Source of the DNA: Agrypnia vestita
Taxonomy: Eukaryota; Arthropoda; Insecta; Trichoptera; Phryganeidae
Length of the DNA: 64,000 nucleotides
Direction of reading: 5' to 3'
Assembly (NCBI GenBank): GCA_016648135.1
Contig: JADDOH010003979.1
Location: forward strand, 1 to 64,000
The position numbers were made by a program, and so were the translations under genes. Shown here in pieces: positions 43,952-56,024 of this stretch (the stretch's first letter is position 1; each line of letters opens with the position of its first letter). The notes under the pieces were generated by a model, which saw only the letters and a program-made list of their open reading frames with translations, had not been told where the DNA came from and made no database searches.

Positions 43952-44442
43952 TTAATTAACATTTATCACCCTCTCAAGAACACCCAGGGTAGCCAGGCAC
44001 AATACCTATTCTCCCACATCACAATGTCTTAGATATCCAATTAAGAACTTTGTTTATTTATCAACAGATGGATTGTATCAATATAAATAAAACGGGATAA
44101 ATGCCATAATAGGGGAGAGCCTTAATTTGAATCTTGAAGGGTTGGTTCAAGGCGAGGATTTTCATCTTCAAACTACCCCCAGACTGCTCGGAGGCTTCGG
44201 CAGAAAACCATTGGACGCTCGAAGGAAATAATAAACATATATTTTTTTAAATATTTTTATATATTTTATGTATGTTCTGGGAAAACAATTACTGGATTTA
44301 TCCACAGGGGGATGATTATTTAATTAAGATAAGTTTTAGAAGTTTCACTCGAGTCTTTTTATACCCAGGGCTAGCTTAAGTGATTACTTTAAACTAACCT
44401 TTACCTCAAATATATGAAATATTCCAGTTTGGAACGTAATAT
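43952..44442. other. Anonymous sequence
   Basis: A weak match to the GATCACTTAAGCC family lies at about 44,374-44,390 (GGCTAGCTTAAGTGATTACT, inverted). No gene. Confidence 0.35.
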
Positions 44443-44960
44443 TGTCACGGAATGTAAATGTTATAACACTATCGAAACATCGAGAACGGCCTGTAACAAT
44501 CTAGGGTAATCTACAACCTTCGGAAAACGTTTATAAATGTCTAAAAATACCTGGAAAAGCCTAGAAGTGACGAAAATGTTCTCGTAAATACTAGAAAAAT
44601 CTTGGAGGATCGATAATCCAGTTTTTGGATACAAATACGAAACGGAGCGGTAGCGCAGGTTCAGAGTTGTCGTGTTAGACAGGTTGATGCAAATTCGGCT
44701 GCGAGCCGCCAGATGACGCCCAGTGCAGCCAATCATGAAGGACTTATCGATCAATAAAGCGAATAGAATGAAGCGAATTACCTAATTGGCGTTGAAAGTA
44801 AATGAGAGCGAGAATCGAATGCAATGTTTTAGTTTTAGAATGTTAAATAAGTGTTACCCAGCGATAATAAAGTGTTCACTTAGGAGTGATATACTAGGAA
44901 ATAGTGTAATTTAGAAGAGTCTGGTATAGTATTTCCTCATTCTAATCTTGAAGAAAATAC
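44443..44960 (+). repeat. Possible LTR-like block starting TGTCACGG
   Basis: Starts TGTCACGGAATGTAAATG, matching the TGTCACGG end of the 33.7 kb block. It contains CGAAACATCGAGAA, shared with that block's left part, and has GATAATAAAGTG with an AATAAA signal near 44,865. The right boundary is not found. An open 97-codon minus-strand frame over it is probably chance. Confidence 0.4.
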
Positions 44961-45377
44961 AACAAATGTTTATTAATGTGAACAAGAATCCAAAGTTGCC
45001 GAACACCTGCAGAAATGTGCAAAATATAATTTGGACCTAAGTCCACAGATCGCCGGGTCAAATTACCAGCATCCCTTCGGAACATATCAGATTTAATTGA
45101 GATCCAGGAAGCGAGCAACAAAAGTTAATGTATACGCGGCCGGAGAGGGCGGGGGCCGAGGACCTCTGGAGGAAGGAGGGAACATCTTATCCCGAGGGTT
45201 GAGATGACAAATAATTGTTACCATTAGCGGGAGAATCGGGAAACGGGGTAGCCTTATCAGATAGCCAGCAGGCGGAATGAGCCTGTTCTTTAGGTGATTT
45301 AATTGAATCTTAAGTGTTGATTGAGGGTAGCATTAGGGGTTGTTTTGGATGAGGAAATTCACCTGATGATTCAACAA
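44961..45377. other. GC-richer anonymous stretch
   Basis: 45,130-45,260 has GGCCGGAGAGGGCGGGGGCC and balanced composition but no readable product. Origin unknown. Confidence 0.3.
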
Positions 45378-45446
45378 TTAATCGTTTTCGTTCAAACAAA
45401 AATCTCTTGCTTCTTCAATAGCAGAAAAGTAACTTTGTGGTAACAT
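45378..45446 (-). pseudogene. Possible PLE ORF start (M-L-P-Q type)
   Basis: The 22-codon minus-strand frame MLPQSYFSAIEEARDF parallels MLPQNKFATFEEEK at 24,728. It is followed by a stop. About 300 bases right, at 45,725-45,790, is a decayed hammerhead-like stretch (TCCTGATAAAAGTACTCTTG, CCCAAAACATGTTG), so the two may be remains of one element. Confidence 0.4.
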
Positions 45447-45709
45447 TATTTGCATTAATAAAAATAAATCACTTTCTGTAAAACAATCACAAAAAAGTTA
45501 AATAAGAATTGGAAAAAAGTATATACATTAACGAAAACAGAAAATAAATATTTGAGAGTTGAATAACTAATTAAAAACAAATGTGAAAATAAATAAAGAT
45601 ACTAACTACTCCCCAAAAAGATTTGTGAATTTTAAATTTTTTTTTTTTAATTAATTTTTTACCATGTACCTATTCATTTTCCTTTATTAATAATGTCTGT
45701 ATTTCCAAT

Positions 45710-45870
45710 TTTAATTTTTACTATACGCTGTATCCTGATAAAAGTACTCTTGGTCCCAAAACATGTTGATAAAATTAAATAAATAGTTGTTTTATAGAAA
45801 ATGATAACTAACTAACTAACCATCACGCCGTTTCCCCGAAGGGGTAAGCAGAGAGAATTTAAATATTAAA
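45710..45870 (+). repeat. Decayed PLE end and CATCACGCCGTTT block
   Basis: 45,730-45,800: CCTGATAAAAG, TTGGTCCC, AAAACATGTTGATAAAATTA; the stem and the GAAA box are broken. 45,815-45,850: CTAACCATCACGCCGTTTCC, GAAGGGGTAAGCAGAGA, the second copy of the 7,165 repeat. A TAGTTGTTTTATAGAAA stretch occurs on both sides of this block (about 45,784 and 45,870), compatible with a duplicated target. Confidence 0.5.
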
Positions 45871-46780
45871 TAGTTGTTTTATAGAAATTGACTAATATGT
45901 ATCACATTTACATAAATATTTATTTCCTTCTTAGATGAGTTTGATCATAAAAAATTTGTTCATTGTACTAACAGTACAATTAAAAAATAATTTTATGCAC
46001 AGACCACCGAAATGAATAGACATGAACTACCGTAGTTTCCTTGTCTATAATTAGGCATCTCGTCTGTTGGCAATACAATTGCTATGTTTAAAAAATACTA
46101 CGAGCTTAGTGAAATTTTGAAACAATTGTGAAAAGTTTAAACTAATTACTCTTTAATTAAAAGTGTAATGACTTTGTTAATCATTCGCCCTTTATTATAA
46201 GAAGTCTACCTAAGAATACCTAAAAGACTATATTTGGAAGACTACTTTAAACTTGTTTATTGGGAGATTTAATTAATCAACAATAAATAGAAATGTATCA
46301 TAGATGCAATAAAAATTTATCATAGATATACTCAATTTCTCTTCTCCTGAAGAACTAGTTTAGTTAATCTCTGCAAATATTTTATACTCCGCGAGTATCA
46401 CATTTATTATATACACTAATTCTCAAACGGACCATTCTGGCGTTATCAAATTTACAGAGATTATTCTATCTGGAAGAAAAAGAATACGAGAAAATTTCTA
46501 GTTTTTTTTATTTTATGTTTTTATTTTCTAATGACTATTTTGAGCTTGCAAAGCCGCTTACATATTTATATTTTACCATGAAAATAAATATTTGAAGTAT
46601 ATTTTAATTTTTCAACGTTAAAAATGTGTCAAATCTACTGTAAATATAATTTGTCGATGCTCGATCTAAATAAATTATTTTTGATGACATTTCAAATTTC
46701 AAAAAGATTTATATTTCAATTTAATAAAACCTTTTCATGACATAATTTTAATGTGATTATAAGCTGTTTTTTCTTTTCAG
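45871..46780. other. Anonymous AT-rich sequence, possible intron
   Basis: No feature recognised. Its right end, AAGCTGTTTTTTCTTTTCAG, is a good polypyrimidine tract and 3' splice site for the putative exon that follows. Confidence 0.4.
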
Positions 46781-46967
46781 TCCAAAGACTGAATATACCT
46801 ATTCAGTCTTTGGACCCCTGACTCTACCAGGACAAGGAGATGAATATGACGATGATGAAAAAATGAATATAACTATTCAAGAATCTAAAATTCTAGCAGA
46901 GCCGGATAGCAAAGCAACAATAATAAATTTCATCCGCAATGCATTACTTCTCTACGATAAAATTTAA
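46781..46967 (+). CDS. Putative terminal coding exon of an unidentified host gene
   Basis: The sequence TTTTTTCTTTTCAG at 46,767-46,780 is a strong 3' splice site. From 46,782 a single frame gives 61 residues ending at TAA (46,965-46,967): PKTEYTYSVFGPLTLPGQGD, EYDDDEKMNITIQESKILAE, PDSKATIINFIRNALLLYDK, I. Composition is protein-like: balanced residues, an acidic cluster, and an amphipathic C-terminal helix, quite unlike the AT-rich junk frames around it. I do not recognise the protein. No ATG opens it, so upstream exons are needed and none was found in the preceding sequence; they may be far away. A perfect 15-bp hairpin (46,781-46,814) begins at the first exon base. It could also be an isolated pseudo-exon or retro-fragment. 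The first base completes a split codon if the splice site is right. Confidence 0.5.
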
Positions 46968-49900
46968 CCGTTATATTATTGCACCATTAGACGGTTACGT
47001 TTATCTGGAAACTGTTACATTCAAGACCTCCGCGTTTTCAATAGGTTACGTAAGTAGTTCATTTCGTACCCGGTTCCACGTAGCTCCATACATCACCCTG
47101 CCCGCCTAGAGATCATCCCAGCCTTGAGCCAGGTCTATTAAGCGGAATTTTCGCAGACTACCCCCGTTTATAGATACCATCTTTAAGGGTAGCGGAGAAC
47201 CCTTTGCTGGCAATATTTGAATGGTCGCCACTATTTCTGGTATCCACTCGGATGGGGAAGGTTACGATTGCGAGAAACCCACCCTGTCTGGGATGATTTT
47301 TGTATTTAAGTAACGGCACACGCATTTTATTAAGATAACATTTTTTATTAAAACTACCTAACCATCACGCTATTTTAACGCAGGGGTAGGCAGAGAGGAT
47401 AGAAAATCTACACGAATCTAGAAATTCTGAATCACTTCTTACCAAAGAACACTTCTCACATGTTGATCGGTAGTTACTTACTTTATCGGTGGTTAGAATC
47501 TACACTGAAATCGCCCGATAAATTTATTGTGGCTTGGTCGTACTGAAAACCGCCTTTATCAACAACACTATTTGCGTTGCGCTAAGGACACAGTGGCCTG
47601 GTCAATCTTATTTTTTAGTCATTGTTTCTCACGATACTTCCAGAATCCAGTGGACCAACCTAGACCCTTCTAGCAATTTCCAAAAAGTTGATAATTGGCA
47701 ATTTTTTGCAATTCCTTCCGCTTCTACCACTTCGTGCCAATATTTTGGCCCTATCGTGAGGCATCCAGAGATCTATTAGATCTTGCATCTCATCAAATTG
47801 CGAGCAGAGGAGGTCCTGGAAGACAAAGGAAATCCCGGATGAAAAATTTCAGACCTGAAATAATTTAAAATTTTATCATGGTTTCAGAAACGCGGGAGCT
47901 GGTGATTACCACTTTATTAAGCCTTTAAAGTGGAACAAAATAATAAAGAAAACTAATTGAATTTCACCTTGACCTCTGCTCCTAGAGGGTAAACATACTA
48001 CAGGTCATGTTTTCCCTTGCGCATTCAACAGATTCATCTCAGGCTTTCATAGAAAAGTTTTACTTTTAAAAAAATGTTATCAAAAAGTAGAAAGATTAAA
48101 AAAAACATACTTAAAAATGATATTTTTTCTTCTTATTCCTAGTCTCAGTAATAAATTATTTATTTATTATTATTTATTTCATTGCTTTATTCATCATATA
48201 CATTGGTAAGGTTTAATTTTACTGTGCCTGTCTCACTCGAGAGCTCTATGTTATGTAAGTAAGTAAATTATAATATTACTATGTAAGTAAATTATAATTG
48301 TATAGGCAAAGTATACAATTATAATTTACTTACATTCAAGTACATTTTATACAAAATAGGTTAAAAAAAATACATTTCATACAAATAGGTTAAAAAAAAT
48401 TAATCATCGTCTACACTCAGCCACATGTAAATATGCCCTAATACAATATGTTACCTGCATGAAATTTAAGTTCTCTTTATACAAAATATGTTAAAAAAGT
48501 AAATTTTATACAAATCTCTATGATATTCCTAATTTTCATCTAATAGGATAGCATGCCATACTTTAAATAGCTTTTTTATTAAAAAATATATTATTATATC
48601 CTGTTGGCTTGTGAAAATAATATTAAATCGTCTCCCTGGTCTCATCTCAACTCACTGTCGTCGTTGTCTCGTCGGTTGTACGTTTTTCTATCCTGGATAA
48701 CATCACCCAATCCATACCTCTGCAGCTGACTATCCCTATAATTTTTGTAACCTTTTCCTGAAAGAAATTCTTCCACCTCTCACTTTGCTTGCTCCTGGAA
48801 TCCTGCAAGCTGGCCCTGACATGATGTCAGTCTCTGAATCACCAGACAAGTTAGTGCATATTTGCCAACGTGAAACTTCGGTTTATTTGACTGCATTTTT
48901 ATCCATCGACTGTCATCAGACATGGAACCAGGGTGGTCTTATTTAAATAAAATGTGTCGAATGGAAATTATCGCTTATAATTGTAAAATAATTATATAAA
49001 ATCCACAAAAAGATAATTTTTTGGTACGTAGTAGAACAAGTAACGTAGAAAAATATGACAGTGATAACTCAAAAACAGTTTTTGGAATGGTAATGAAAGG
49101 CTTGGAAAAAGGGACCCACCAAATCTCCAGGGCCCTTTTTTAAACAGTGGCTCCCATATCGGCCCTATACTTTCGCCACCCAATTCGGCGTTTTTTTATG
49201 CAAAGTGGTCATCCTCCCCACGCCACTCAAACTCATATGAGTGCAAGTGGCGCGGAGAGGCGTCAACAAAAACCCACATCACTGATAACAATAGTAAAAA
49301 ATATATAAAATGGAATGAGATATGAAACATTATATACATATATTTGAATAAAAAAAATAAAACCAAAGAATATGAGCCTTAAGAAAGTGAGGTGAAGACA
49401 GTTAAAAAAAGTAGAGGCAGTTAAAAAAAAGTGCAATGGGATAACGTATGACATTTAGATTTTTATTTAAATTATTATGTTTGACCATGACAATACCTTC
49501 ATATGTAGGTATGTTCTAAGTTACTGGATTTTGTCCCCAGAGGAATGATAATTTGATTAAGATAAATTATTAAAAAATTAATAAACTCAAAAAAATATAT
49601 AGATTGTATTATTTGTATATATCTACTTATATTATTTGATTAATTATACCAACATGTTTTAGAAATACCTTTCCATCGTCATGATATGGTATAACGGTCA
49701 AAATATCAGAACGAAATGTCTTTTATTTTTTGTTTTCCTGAATTATTTTCAAATATTATTACTGAAGTTCTTGATTACTCGCAATTATTTGGAAAAAATT
49801 TAGAATTGGACTTAAAATAAAAAATTATAAAAAAATAATGAATTCTATTACTAAATAATGGAACAAACCTATATACAAAAGAATTGTTAAAATATATAGG

Positions 49901-50095
49901 TACTGCTGTATGAAAGGAGTTAAGAAAATAAATATCAATTTTCAGGCGTGCCTACTCTAGTATACATGTGAAAATATTTCGTAAGATTTTCATGTATACA
50001 TTAAAAATTATATTTGCTTATTACTCAACTTAAGATATTACCAGCTGCGAAAACTAGTTCTTAAAAAAATACAGATGTCTCTATATATATAGTCT
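46968..50095. other. Mostly anonymous; small repeats
   Basis: 47,355-47,400: third CATCACGC block (CTAACCATCACGCTATTT, GCAGGGGTAGGCAGAGAGGA). 48,282-48,336: hairpin with arms ATGTAAGTAAATTATAATTG and complement. 48,350-48,510: several ATACAAAATAGGTTAAAAAA units. 49,630-49,700: a decayed hammerhead-like stretch on the minus strand (TGACGATGGAAAGG, CTAAAACATGTTGG). A frame at 47,534-47,779 (81 codons) has no recognisable motif. Confidence 0.4.
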
Positions 50096-50099
50096 ATTC

Positions 50100-50308
50100 A
50101 AATAAATTAAAGATTTTCAGTTTTAACTTTTAAATTGATAATGTGTGGATTCCAATTGGTGAACATTGCATTGTACAGAGTGTCATTTAAGCCAGCTCAT
50201 ATAGATTGTAAGCCCCGGGCCATCGTATAAAAAGTCTTCCACACACGTCTCTCATTTTCATAGCTTCGTCTCTGTGACACCTCTATAATTTATCTTAATT
50301 ATGTTTGA
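50100..50308 (+). repeat. GTGATCACTTAAGCC repeat, copy 5
   Basis: ATTCCAATTGGTGAACATTG, TCATTTAAGCCAGCTCATAT, AAGCCCCGGGCCATCGTATA, and the end AGCTTCGTCTCTGTGACACC. The palindromic core has decayed. It shares AAAAAGTCTTCC with the 30.8 kb copy (in complement). Confidence 0.65.
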
Positions 50309-51641
50309 ACGTGTATTTTGTCTTGTTTGTATTTATTTAAATACCATAGTATGCTTCACAATCATTAATCACACGTATCAGTAGTAACTCGGAGACCTAT
50401 GGAGTTTGCTAGAATCACTGTATCGTCTACGTACAGCTTATTTATAGACATAGCTATCTAGATGGAGCTGTCTCAAAGCTTAGTTCATTAGTCATAAAGT
50501 TTTTAAATTTATCAAAAAGTCAGTTACATTTAGCCTATGTTGCTTAAATTTTAAAAGGGTCCCTAATTATTTCACACGTGTACTTAACAGGCTCCATAAT
50601 ACACAAGTGTTTCGAAATATTTTATGGCAGGATTTACCCACAAAAACAATCGTCCAGAACCTACTGGTTAAAACAACTGAGAGATGAAATTTATTAGATC
50701 TAGAGACTAGAAACCACGAACTTTAGAGCTATCAAAGCACTTAAATCTTTGTAAACATCCAGTGGAATATTTATTAAGGTTAAACGAGTAAATTCATATT
50801 CTATTTAATTCATTTTTATTTTGTTAATGATGAACCAAAAAAACTGTCATAATAGCTAATTCTTTTTATACTTGTATTCTTTAGTTATTCTTTATACTTT
50901 AATTTAGCTTTTAAATACTTCTCCCACAAGCTCGAGCTTTGGCTCATATTATGTCAGTAAAAATGTTATAATATAGAATCAATTTATTTATTTATTATTT
51001 AAAAAAATGAATCTACTATATAAATAAATAAATAAAATAAAATAAAAATATAGATCAAACAATGAAGAAACTCACCTGTACAAAGGATTATGTGTGTGAA
51101 GTGATAATCAGAGGTATATGCAATGGGGACCAACCTGTAACATCTGGGCTTCCTTCAGTGTTCGGTATGTATAAGTATGGTAAAGGTTAATTTTTTGGTC
51201 ATGGCAGTCTAAATAAGTGTCGTGTGTCGATTCAAGTCTATAGTGTTTATGAACGATATATATGCGAAAAAGAGACAAATTTGTATGACCGCGCTCATCC
51301 TTGAAAGTAATGGAATAAACTACTTGACGCATGCTCTCGGTTAATTTGACTTACGGTGAATGTAACTTGTTAATAATTATTATTAACTAAACGTCTCTAC
51401 TTATTTACTTAACCATTTTTAAAAAATCCAATTTTATTGATGGTTATTCATTTTATTAATATAATTTTTTTATTTATTTCTTAGTTAATAAATATAACAT
51501 ATCGCAAGTTTATTAAATAGTGTTTTTCATTTTATATTATCTATACATTTTCTTACTACATTCTTTTTTCACTTTCTTTTTTATTTTTATCAAAATTTAT
51601 TTTCTTAAAGAGTGAAGGTTATTATTACGGTCGTTAGACAT
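50309..51641. other. Anonymous AT-rich sequence
   Basis: Includes TTTATTTATTATT and AATAAATAAATAAAATAAAA runs near 51,000-51,050. Nothing else recognised. Confidence 0.35.
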
Positions 51642-51953
51642 ATTTAACTGTAAATGGTTACGGACATATTCTCACGACCTTAATTCAACCTTTGAGAGAC
51701 GTCGCAGAACAGTTCGCCGACATAATCAGTACACATTGCACACTGGCGACCTCTACCGTAGAAGAAGTGAACAATCCACAACAAAGTGCATATAATTTAA
51801 GCTCCCGGAAACATTAATCAGTTCGCCCTATACCTCCGCCGGTACAGGTCGTTCTCCTGATGACGTTGAATCCGACTTCAACGAAACGTCGAGAATTGAC
51901 TCTCGGAAAAGCATACGGTTCGTATAAAATGTCCGTAACCATTTACAGTTAAA
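51642..51953 (+). mobile_element. Penelope-like terminal piece (E1)
   Basis: TTAACTGTAAATGGTTACGG at 51,643 and its complement ending at 51,952 bound the piece. The left arm keeps TATTCTCACGACCTTAATTC. The right arm carries a hammerhead-like motif, and the left has only GAGACGTCG remains of it. The spacer (51,710-51,845) has no frame. A related arm lies at 42,545-42,700. Confidence 0.6.
51857..51887 (+). ncRNA. Hammerhead-like ribozyme motif E1, strongest helix I
   Basis: TTCTC, CTGATGA, extra C, GTTGAA, loop TCCGAC, TTCAAC, GAAAC, GTC, GAGAA. Helix I is 5 bp (TTCTC with GAGAA), and beyond a small bulge GTC/GAC can add 3 more. Helix II is 6 bp and the cleavage triplet is GUC. Helix III would be a single C-G with no loop, so folding as a dimer is more likely, as described for other minimal hammerheads. 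Confidence 0.7.
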
Positions 51954-52706
51954 TTAATTTTCTTCTGATTTAATTTCCAGTTTATCCGACATTTATCCGT
52001 CACGTTTAATAGCTTTAATATTAACATTATATTAATACAACCACCACCTGGGGAGCATTCTCATCACCATCGGCTGAAATCTCATTTTCGGCTCGGAAGA
52101 CCCTCGTGTGTGACTAGGTGAGTGTGAAATTGTATGTTTGCCGATTCATCAAATTTAACTATCTTTCACTCTCATTATTCAAGAAAGAAGTGCCATCAGC
52201 AGGTAAGTCGAGCTTCCTGTACCCTCCCTTTTTTCGAGTACAGTCCACACTATCTTTTCCGCTTACCTTCACGCTACCTTCTTTTACACCCGTTATATTT
52301 TTATGCCCATGCTTACTGATTCTGACGTTTTGCGTCGGAAACAATTATTTTGAAATGATACAAATAAATTTATTGCAACGAATCCGGATCCATGCTCGAC
52401 TGGGCAGTGCCATGATAAAAATGGACCTGCATGTGCTGGTACTGTGTAATCTGTGCTTGTGAAACTTAGCTTTTTTAAAGACAAGTGTAAAAACTTAAAA
52501 ATATGGCATTCGCTGAGGCGAAACAATGAGCAATCTTTGAGTTATTTCTCGTTTGAACTTCAGGTACAATATGTTTACTAAAGGGTCTTACTAGAACTTG
52601 TAAGTTATGCGCATAACTCTAGGGACAATGGTCTACCGGAAATTATTATATAATATCAAATACCGAAGCTGTGAAATAATAGATTCTTGAATCCGAATAT
52701 GCAAAG
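51954..52706. other. Anonymous sequence
   Basis: Overlapping frames on both strands at 52,118-52,526 reach 114 codons but have no recognisable domain and compete with each other. No gene is called. Confidence 0.35.
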
Positions 52707-52830
52707 ATGCGAACACGGAATACGTGTCACATCATTAGTATAAACTTTCTGCTCTTCCGAAATGGGGTTCGAACCTCCGACCTACGGATTGCTAGTCGAG
52801 CGTCACAATAACTTGACCAACAAGCGCCCA
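52707..52830 (-). repeat. tRNA-derived SINE, copy 3
   Basis: On the minus strand: GCGCTTGTTGGTCAAGTTAT, B box GGTTCGAACCCC, end TGTGACACGTATTCCGTGTT. The body between the B box and the end is shortened compared with copies 1 and 2. Confidence 0.75.
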
Positions 52831-53339
52831 ATGATATATAATATTTTAATAACATATTAAAAATTTACTTCAAAACTTCATCAGAAATAGGAAATTGTTT
52901 GTAAAAATTTATAAAAAAATGGTGCTGGGACCTTTTACCAATCTATCAAGGTAAATAGTTTAGAGAAGACTTTTATTAAAAATAAACTCTATATATGTTT
53001 TTCGTCAATACAATGATTATGGCAGCAGGTAAAAATATAAGACAAATAGTTCAGTATCATAATGATACGCTCTCTGACTTGATTAGGTTAAATTCATATG
53101 CGATTGCGATGCGAATAAAAAATTACATTCTAAACGCTAGAAAATCAAAAATTTTCGATTTTGTCGGTTAAGACACTATAGAGGAGGTGTCGTTAAGTAC
53201 AAGAATTATTCATTTTCCTTAGCGTTAATATTCTTCTTCTTCTTCTTCTATACCTTATCCTTTTGGGTCGGTTATATTTTCTTCTTCAACCCCTTATCCT
53301 ATTGGGTCGTTAATATTAGAGCTTTAATGTAGGGTCACG
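52831..53339. other. Anonymous sequence with short repeat motif
   Basis: 53,230-53,250 is (CTT)n. 53,258-53,312 contains CCTTATCCTTTTGGGTCGGT and CCTTATCCTATTGGGTCGTT, a duplicated motif that recurs at 58,550 (CCTTATCCCAATAGGGTCGG). Confidence 0.4.
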
Positions 53340-53827
53340 AGAGTCTTAAAACAATGGTCACTTTGCATTATGGAAGTCTCTCGATCTGTCCACATGAATC
53401 TATAAGCAACTATCCTATCTCGGAGAAACCGCAAATTACTAGAAATATGGAGAAACTGGTCGAACACTTGTGTGTAAAAAAGCCAACATTTGTGTGTAAA
53501 AGCAATGCGAATACTTCTTACAGAGGGCTAACGCCATAAAAAATCGAACTGTGCGAGTTGACCAGAGACGGAAAACAAGCAAAGCATATACGGCGCTAGT
53601 GAGAACTTGCGTGCGAAATTGAACGGAACGACCTGGCTATAGACAAAATGTTGAGCGAATACTCCAGTGATGTTAATTAGTGCGAATCTATGTGAAATAT
53701 TCAATAATAAGTGTGAATTTAAGAACGGTGCCCCGATTAAATTCGTGTCCAGTGACTTTGTGTAGTAAATAAAGTTTTAATTATTTTAAGAGTTTCATTT
53801 TCTACCCACAGCCATGATTCCATGATA
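53340..53827 (+). repeat. Solo-LTR-like block, copy 7
   Basis: TTTAAGAACGGTGCCCCGAT, GTGTCCAGTGACTTTGTGTA, AAATAAAGTTTTAATTATTT, AGAGTTTCATTTTCTACCCA and end GATTCCATGATA match the right ends of copies 2 and 5. The left part shares CGGAGAAACCGC and TAGAAATATGGAGAAACTGG with the inverted copy at 29,821. A tandem GTGTGTAAAA pair is at 53,470-53,500. Confidence 0.55.
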
Positions 53828-55019
53828 ATATTTATAATGACTACACGCAGATTTACATTTTTTAGAATATTCATGTCAAATTATAATTTTAAAAAATATG
53901 ATCAAAAAAATGCTTTGTCGAGTTCTTCATTTGGGCAACTAGATACTATAATAAAAATATTCGAGACGCACAAAATCGTCCTATTTATCTTTCCTTTACC
54001 TTAATAACAATGTCCTGTTGAAATTCTAGAAACGTCGAAGCGAAAAAATAATATGAATCGCAAATAATTCATATTTTTAATTTAATTTTCAAAGCGAACA
54101 TTCCGCGCACGGCTCTTCATAGTTATCTCCGGAGATCTGCGCTCTACAGATGTATAGAGACGTACAACGGGCGACAACAATTAATGCTGATTTTCATAGC
54201 AACTGTTACTGTTGGAGAGGGGGAAGGGGTGCGATGGCTACAGGGTGGCGCACTCATACAGGACTGCTCTTAAAAAATATATATTCATATTTTTTCTCAA
54301 ATTCACTATGGAATTATTGGTTAGCGAAATTTTGTATCTGCCGTTGTAGAATGTTCTTCTTATTTTTATTTTAACCATTAGCAAACTTAAGTAACTACCA
54401 TCACGCCATTTTCCTGCGGGGATAGGCTGTCTTTTGTCCTAATATATAACTTTTGACTCATCCACGTTCATAACATCGAGGCTCGATGATTGTCGAGGTT
54501 CTTAACAAGACTATCTTTCGGTGTCTGCTAATCCTGGTCTTGCTAAGTCTTCAGTGGCTACCCTCTTTCTGATATCACTATTTTCGTCATGTATCATTCT
54601 TAGATTATTTCCTCATTCACTCGCTGAACATGCCGAAACCACTGAAGTTGAATGCTATATGCTACAGTTTTACATTCTGAAGTTGAATTCCCAAACCACT
54701 GAAGTTGAATTCTATATGCTACAGCTTGACATTCTTATTACACTACTCCTGAAATGCACCAAAAATTCAATGGACCGGAATCATTGCATGACGAATCATC
54801 CACACTATCATTCACAGAACTTAGTCGCAATCAAAAGAGCACAATAGTTCTCATTAAGATTAAAATAAAAGAGAAGAGGTATTTGTGCGCCTCGCAGTCC
54901 GAGAAATATAGGAAATGAACATGCAGAGGCGGCTGACATTTTTGCTGTGTTTAACTGTGTGTAGGACAAAATTGATACAATTCTTTACATCTCAATTAAA
55001 TGAAAATGGATAATATATA
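53828..55019. repeat. CATCACGCC block and duplicated segment in anonymous sequence
   Basis: 54,390-54,480: TACCATCACGCCATTTTCCT, GCGGGGATAGGCTGTC, the fourth copy of the 7,165 repeat, and the only one also sharing the following TTTTGTCCTAA. 54,640-54,735: a duplicated segment (AAACCACTGAAGTTGAAT twice, about 62 bases apart) inside a 108-codon frame of no known product. Confidence 0.45.
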
Positions 55020-55400
55020 TTTTTTTCTTCTTACTACTTAAGCTTCTCTTTTTAATTTACACAAATCTATAAAATGTACTTGAATCTTTTTAACTGCAAT
55101 CTATTTCTACTTCTTCTTACCACTTACAATCATTTTCTTCTTAATACTTTAACTTCTCTTTTTAGTTTACACAAATCTATAAGATGTACTTGAATCTTTT
55201 TAACTGCAATCTAAATTTACACAAATCCATTATATGCGCTTGAATCTTTTTACAGCAATTTAAATTTACACAATTCTATTATATGTACTCTAACCTTATA
55301 ACTGTATATCTGTCTTATGTTATTTTTTAAATTTATATTTTGTATATTTTGTAAAAGCCCATAAGGGCATTAAATAAATAAAATAAAAAATAAAAATAAT
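55020..55400 (+). repeat. LINE 3' tail with internal tandem units
   Basis: Three or four partly repeated units with TACACAAATCTATAARATGT and ACTTGAATCTTTTTAACTGC lead to GTAAAAGCCCATAAGGGCAT and ATTAAATAAATAAAATAAAA. A GCCCATAAGGGC hairpin followed by a short-repeat tail is typical of CR1/Jockey-like LINE ends. No coding part is kept. Confidence 0.6.
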
Positions 55401-56024
55401 AAACAAAATATGTTACAAAATATGTTACAAGAAGGCTAACTACAATATTTTCACTTCATAGTTTTGCCTGACAACTTGTCGTTTTACGAACTTTAAAAGT
55501 ATTTTTGAGACACCCCTAACGCTGGCTGGGGAAGCGGTAGCGAGGATCGGAGCCTCCCTGGGCGGGCGCAGGAAGAGGAGGGGGTTAGAGGGTGTCGTAT
55601 TCCCAGAGAAAACATATTTTTTCACAGTTATAAATATTACACGCGGCAAAATAACGAAGACGTTGTTTTTCTACCTAATGAGCGATATTGTTGCTAACGG
55701 CTGCTGTATCGCTAAATAATATTGTGTTTCAAGGCGACTTCAAAGTGAAGCTGGTTCGGTTCAAAGACAAAACAATGAAATCTATTTTAAATGCCCAAAA
55801 ATTGTTCCGAGAAAATGATTCCTCGTAACGTACGCGTTTTGAAAAAAAATGTTTGATGTTCGCGCTGATTGCCTCATTTCAAAGGGACAACCAAGTAGGT
55901 GATAGGCATACTAATATAATTTTAATTGTGCCTTGTTTCTATTATAAGGACGACATAGGTCAAAAGACCCACCGTATTTAATATTAAATATTTCATTGGC
56001 TTCAAACTTTTTTTTTTTAATATT
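55401..56024. other. Anonymous sequence
   Basis: 55,500-55,600 is GC-richer (GCGGTAGCGAGGATCGGAGC) without a readable product. Nothing else. Confidence 0.3.

Noticed and set aside
45361..45375. Hammerhead motif at CCTGATGATTCAAC
   Set aside because: No hairpin and no GAAA at the right distance; chance CTGATGA.
52118..52526. A protein gene on either strand (frames up to 114 codons)
   Set aside because: Four frames overlap on both strands, none has a recognisable domain and composition follows base content.
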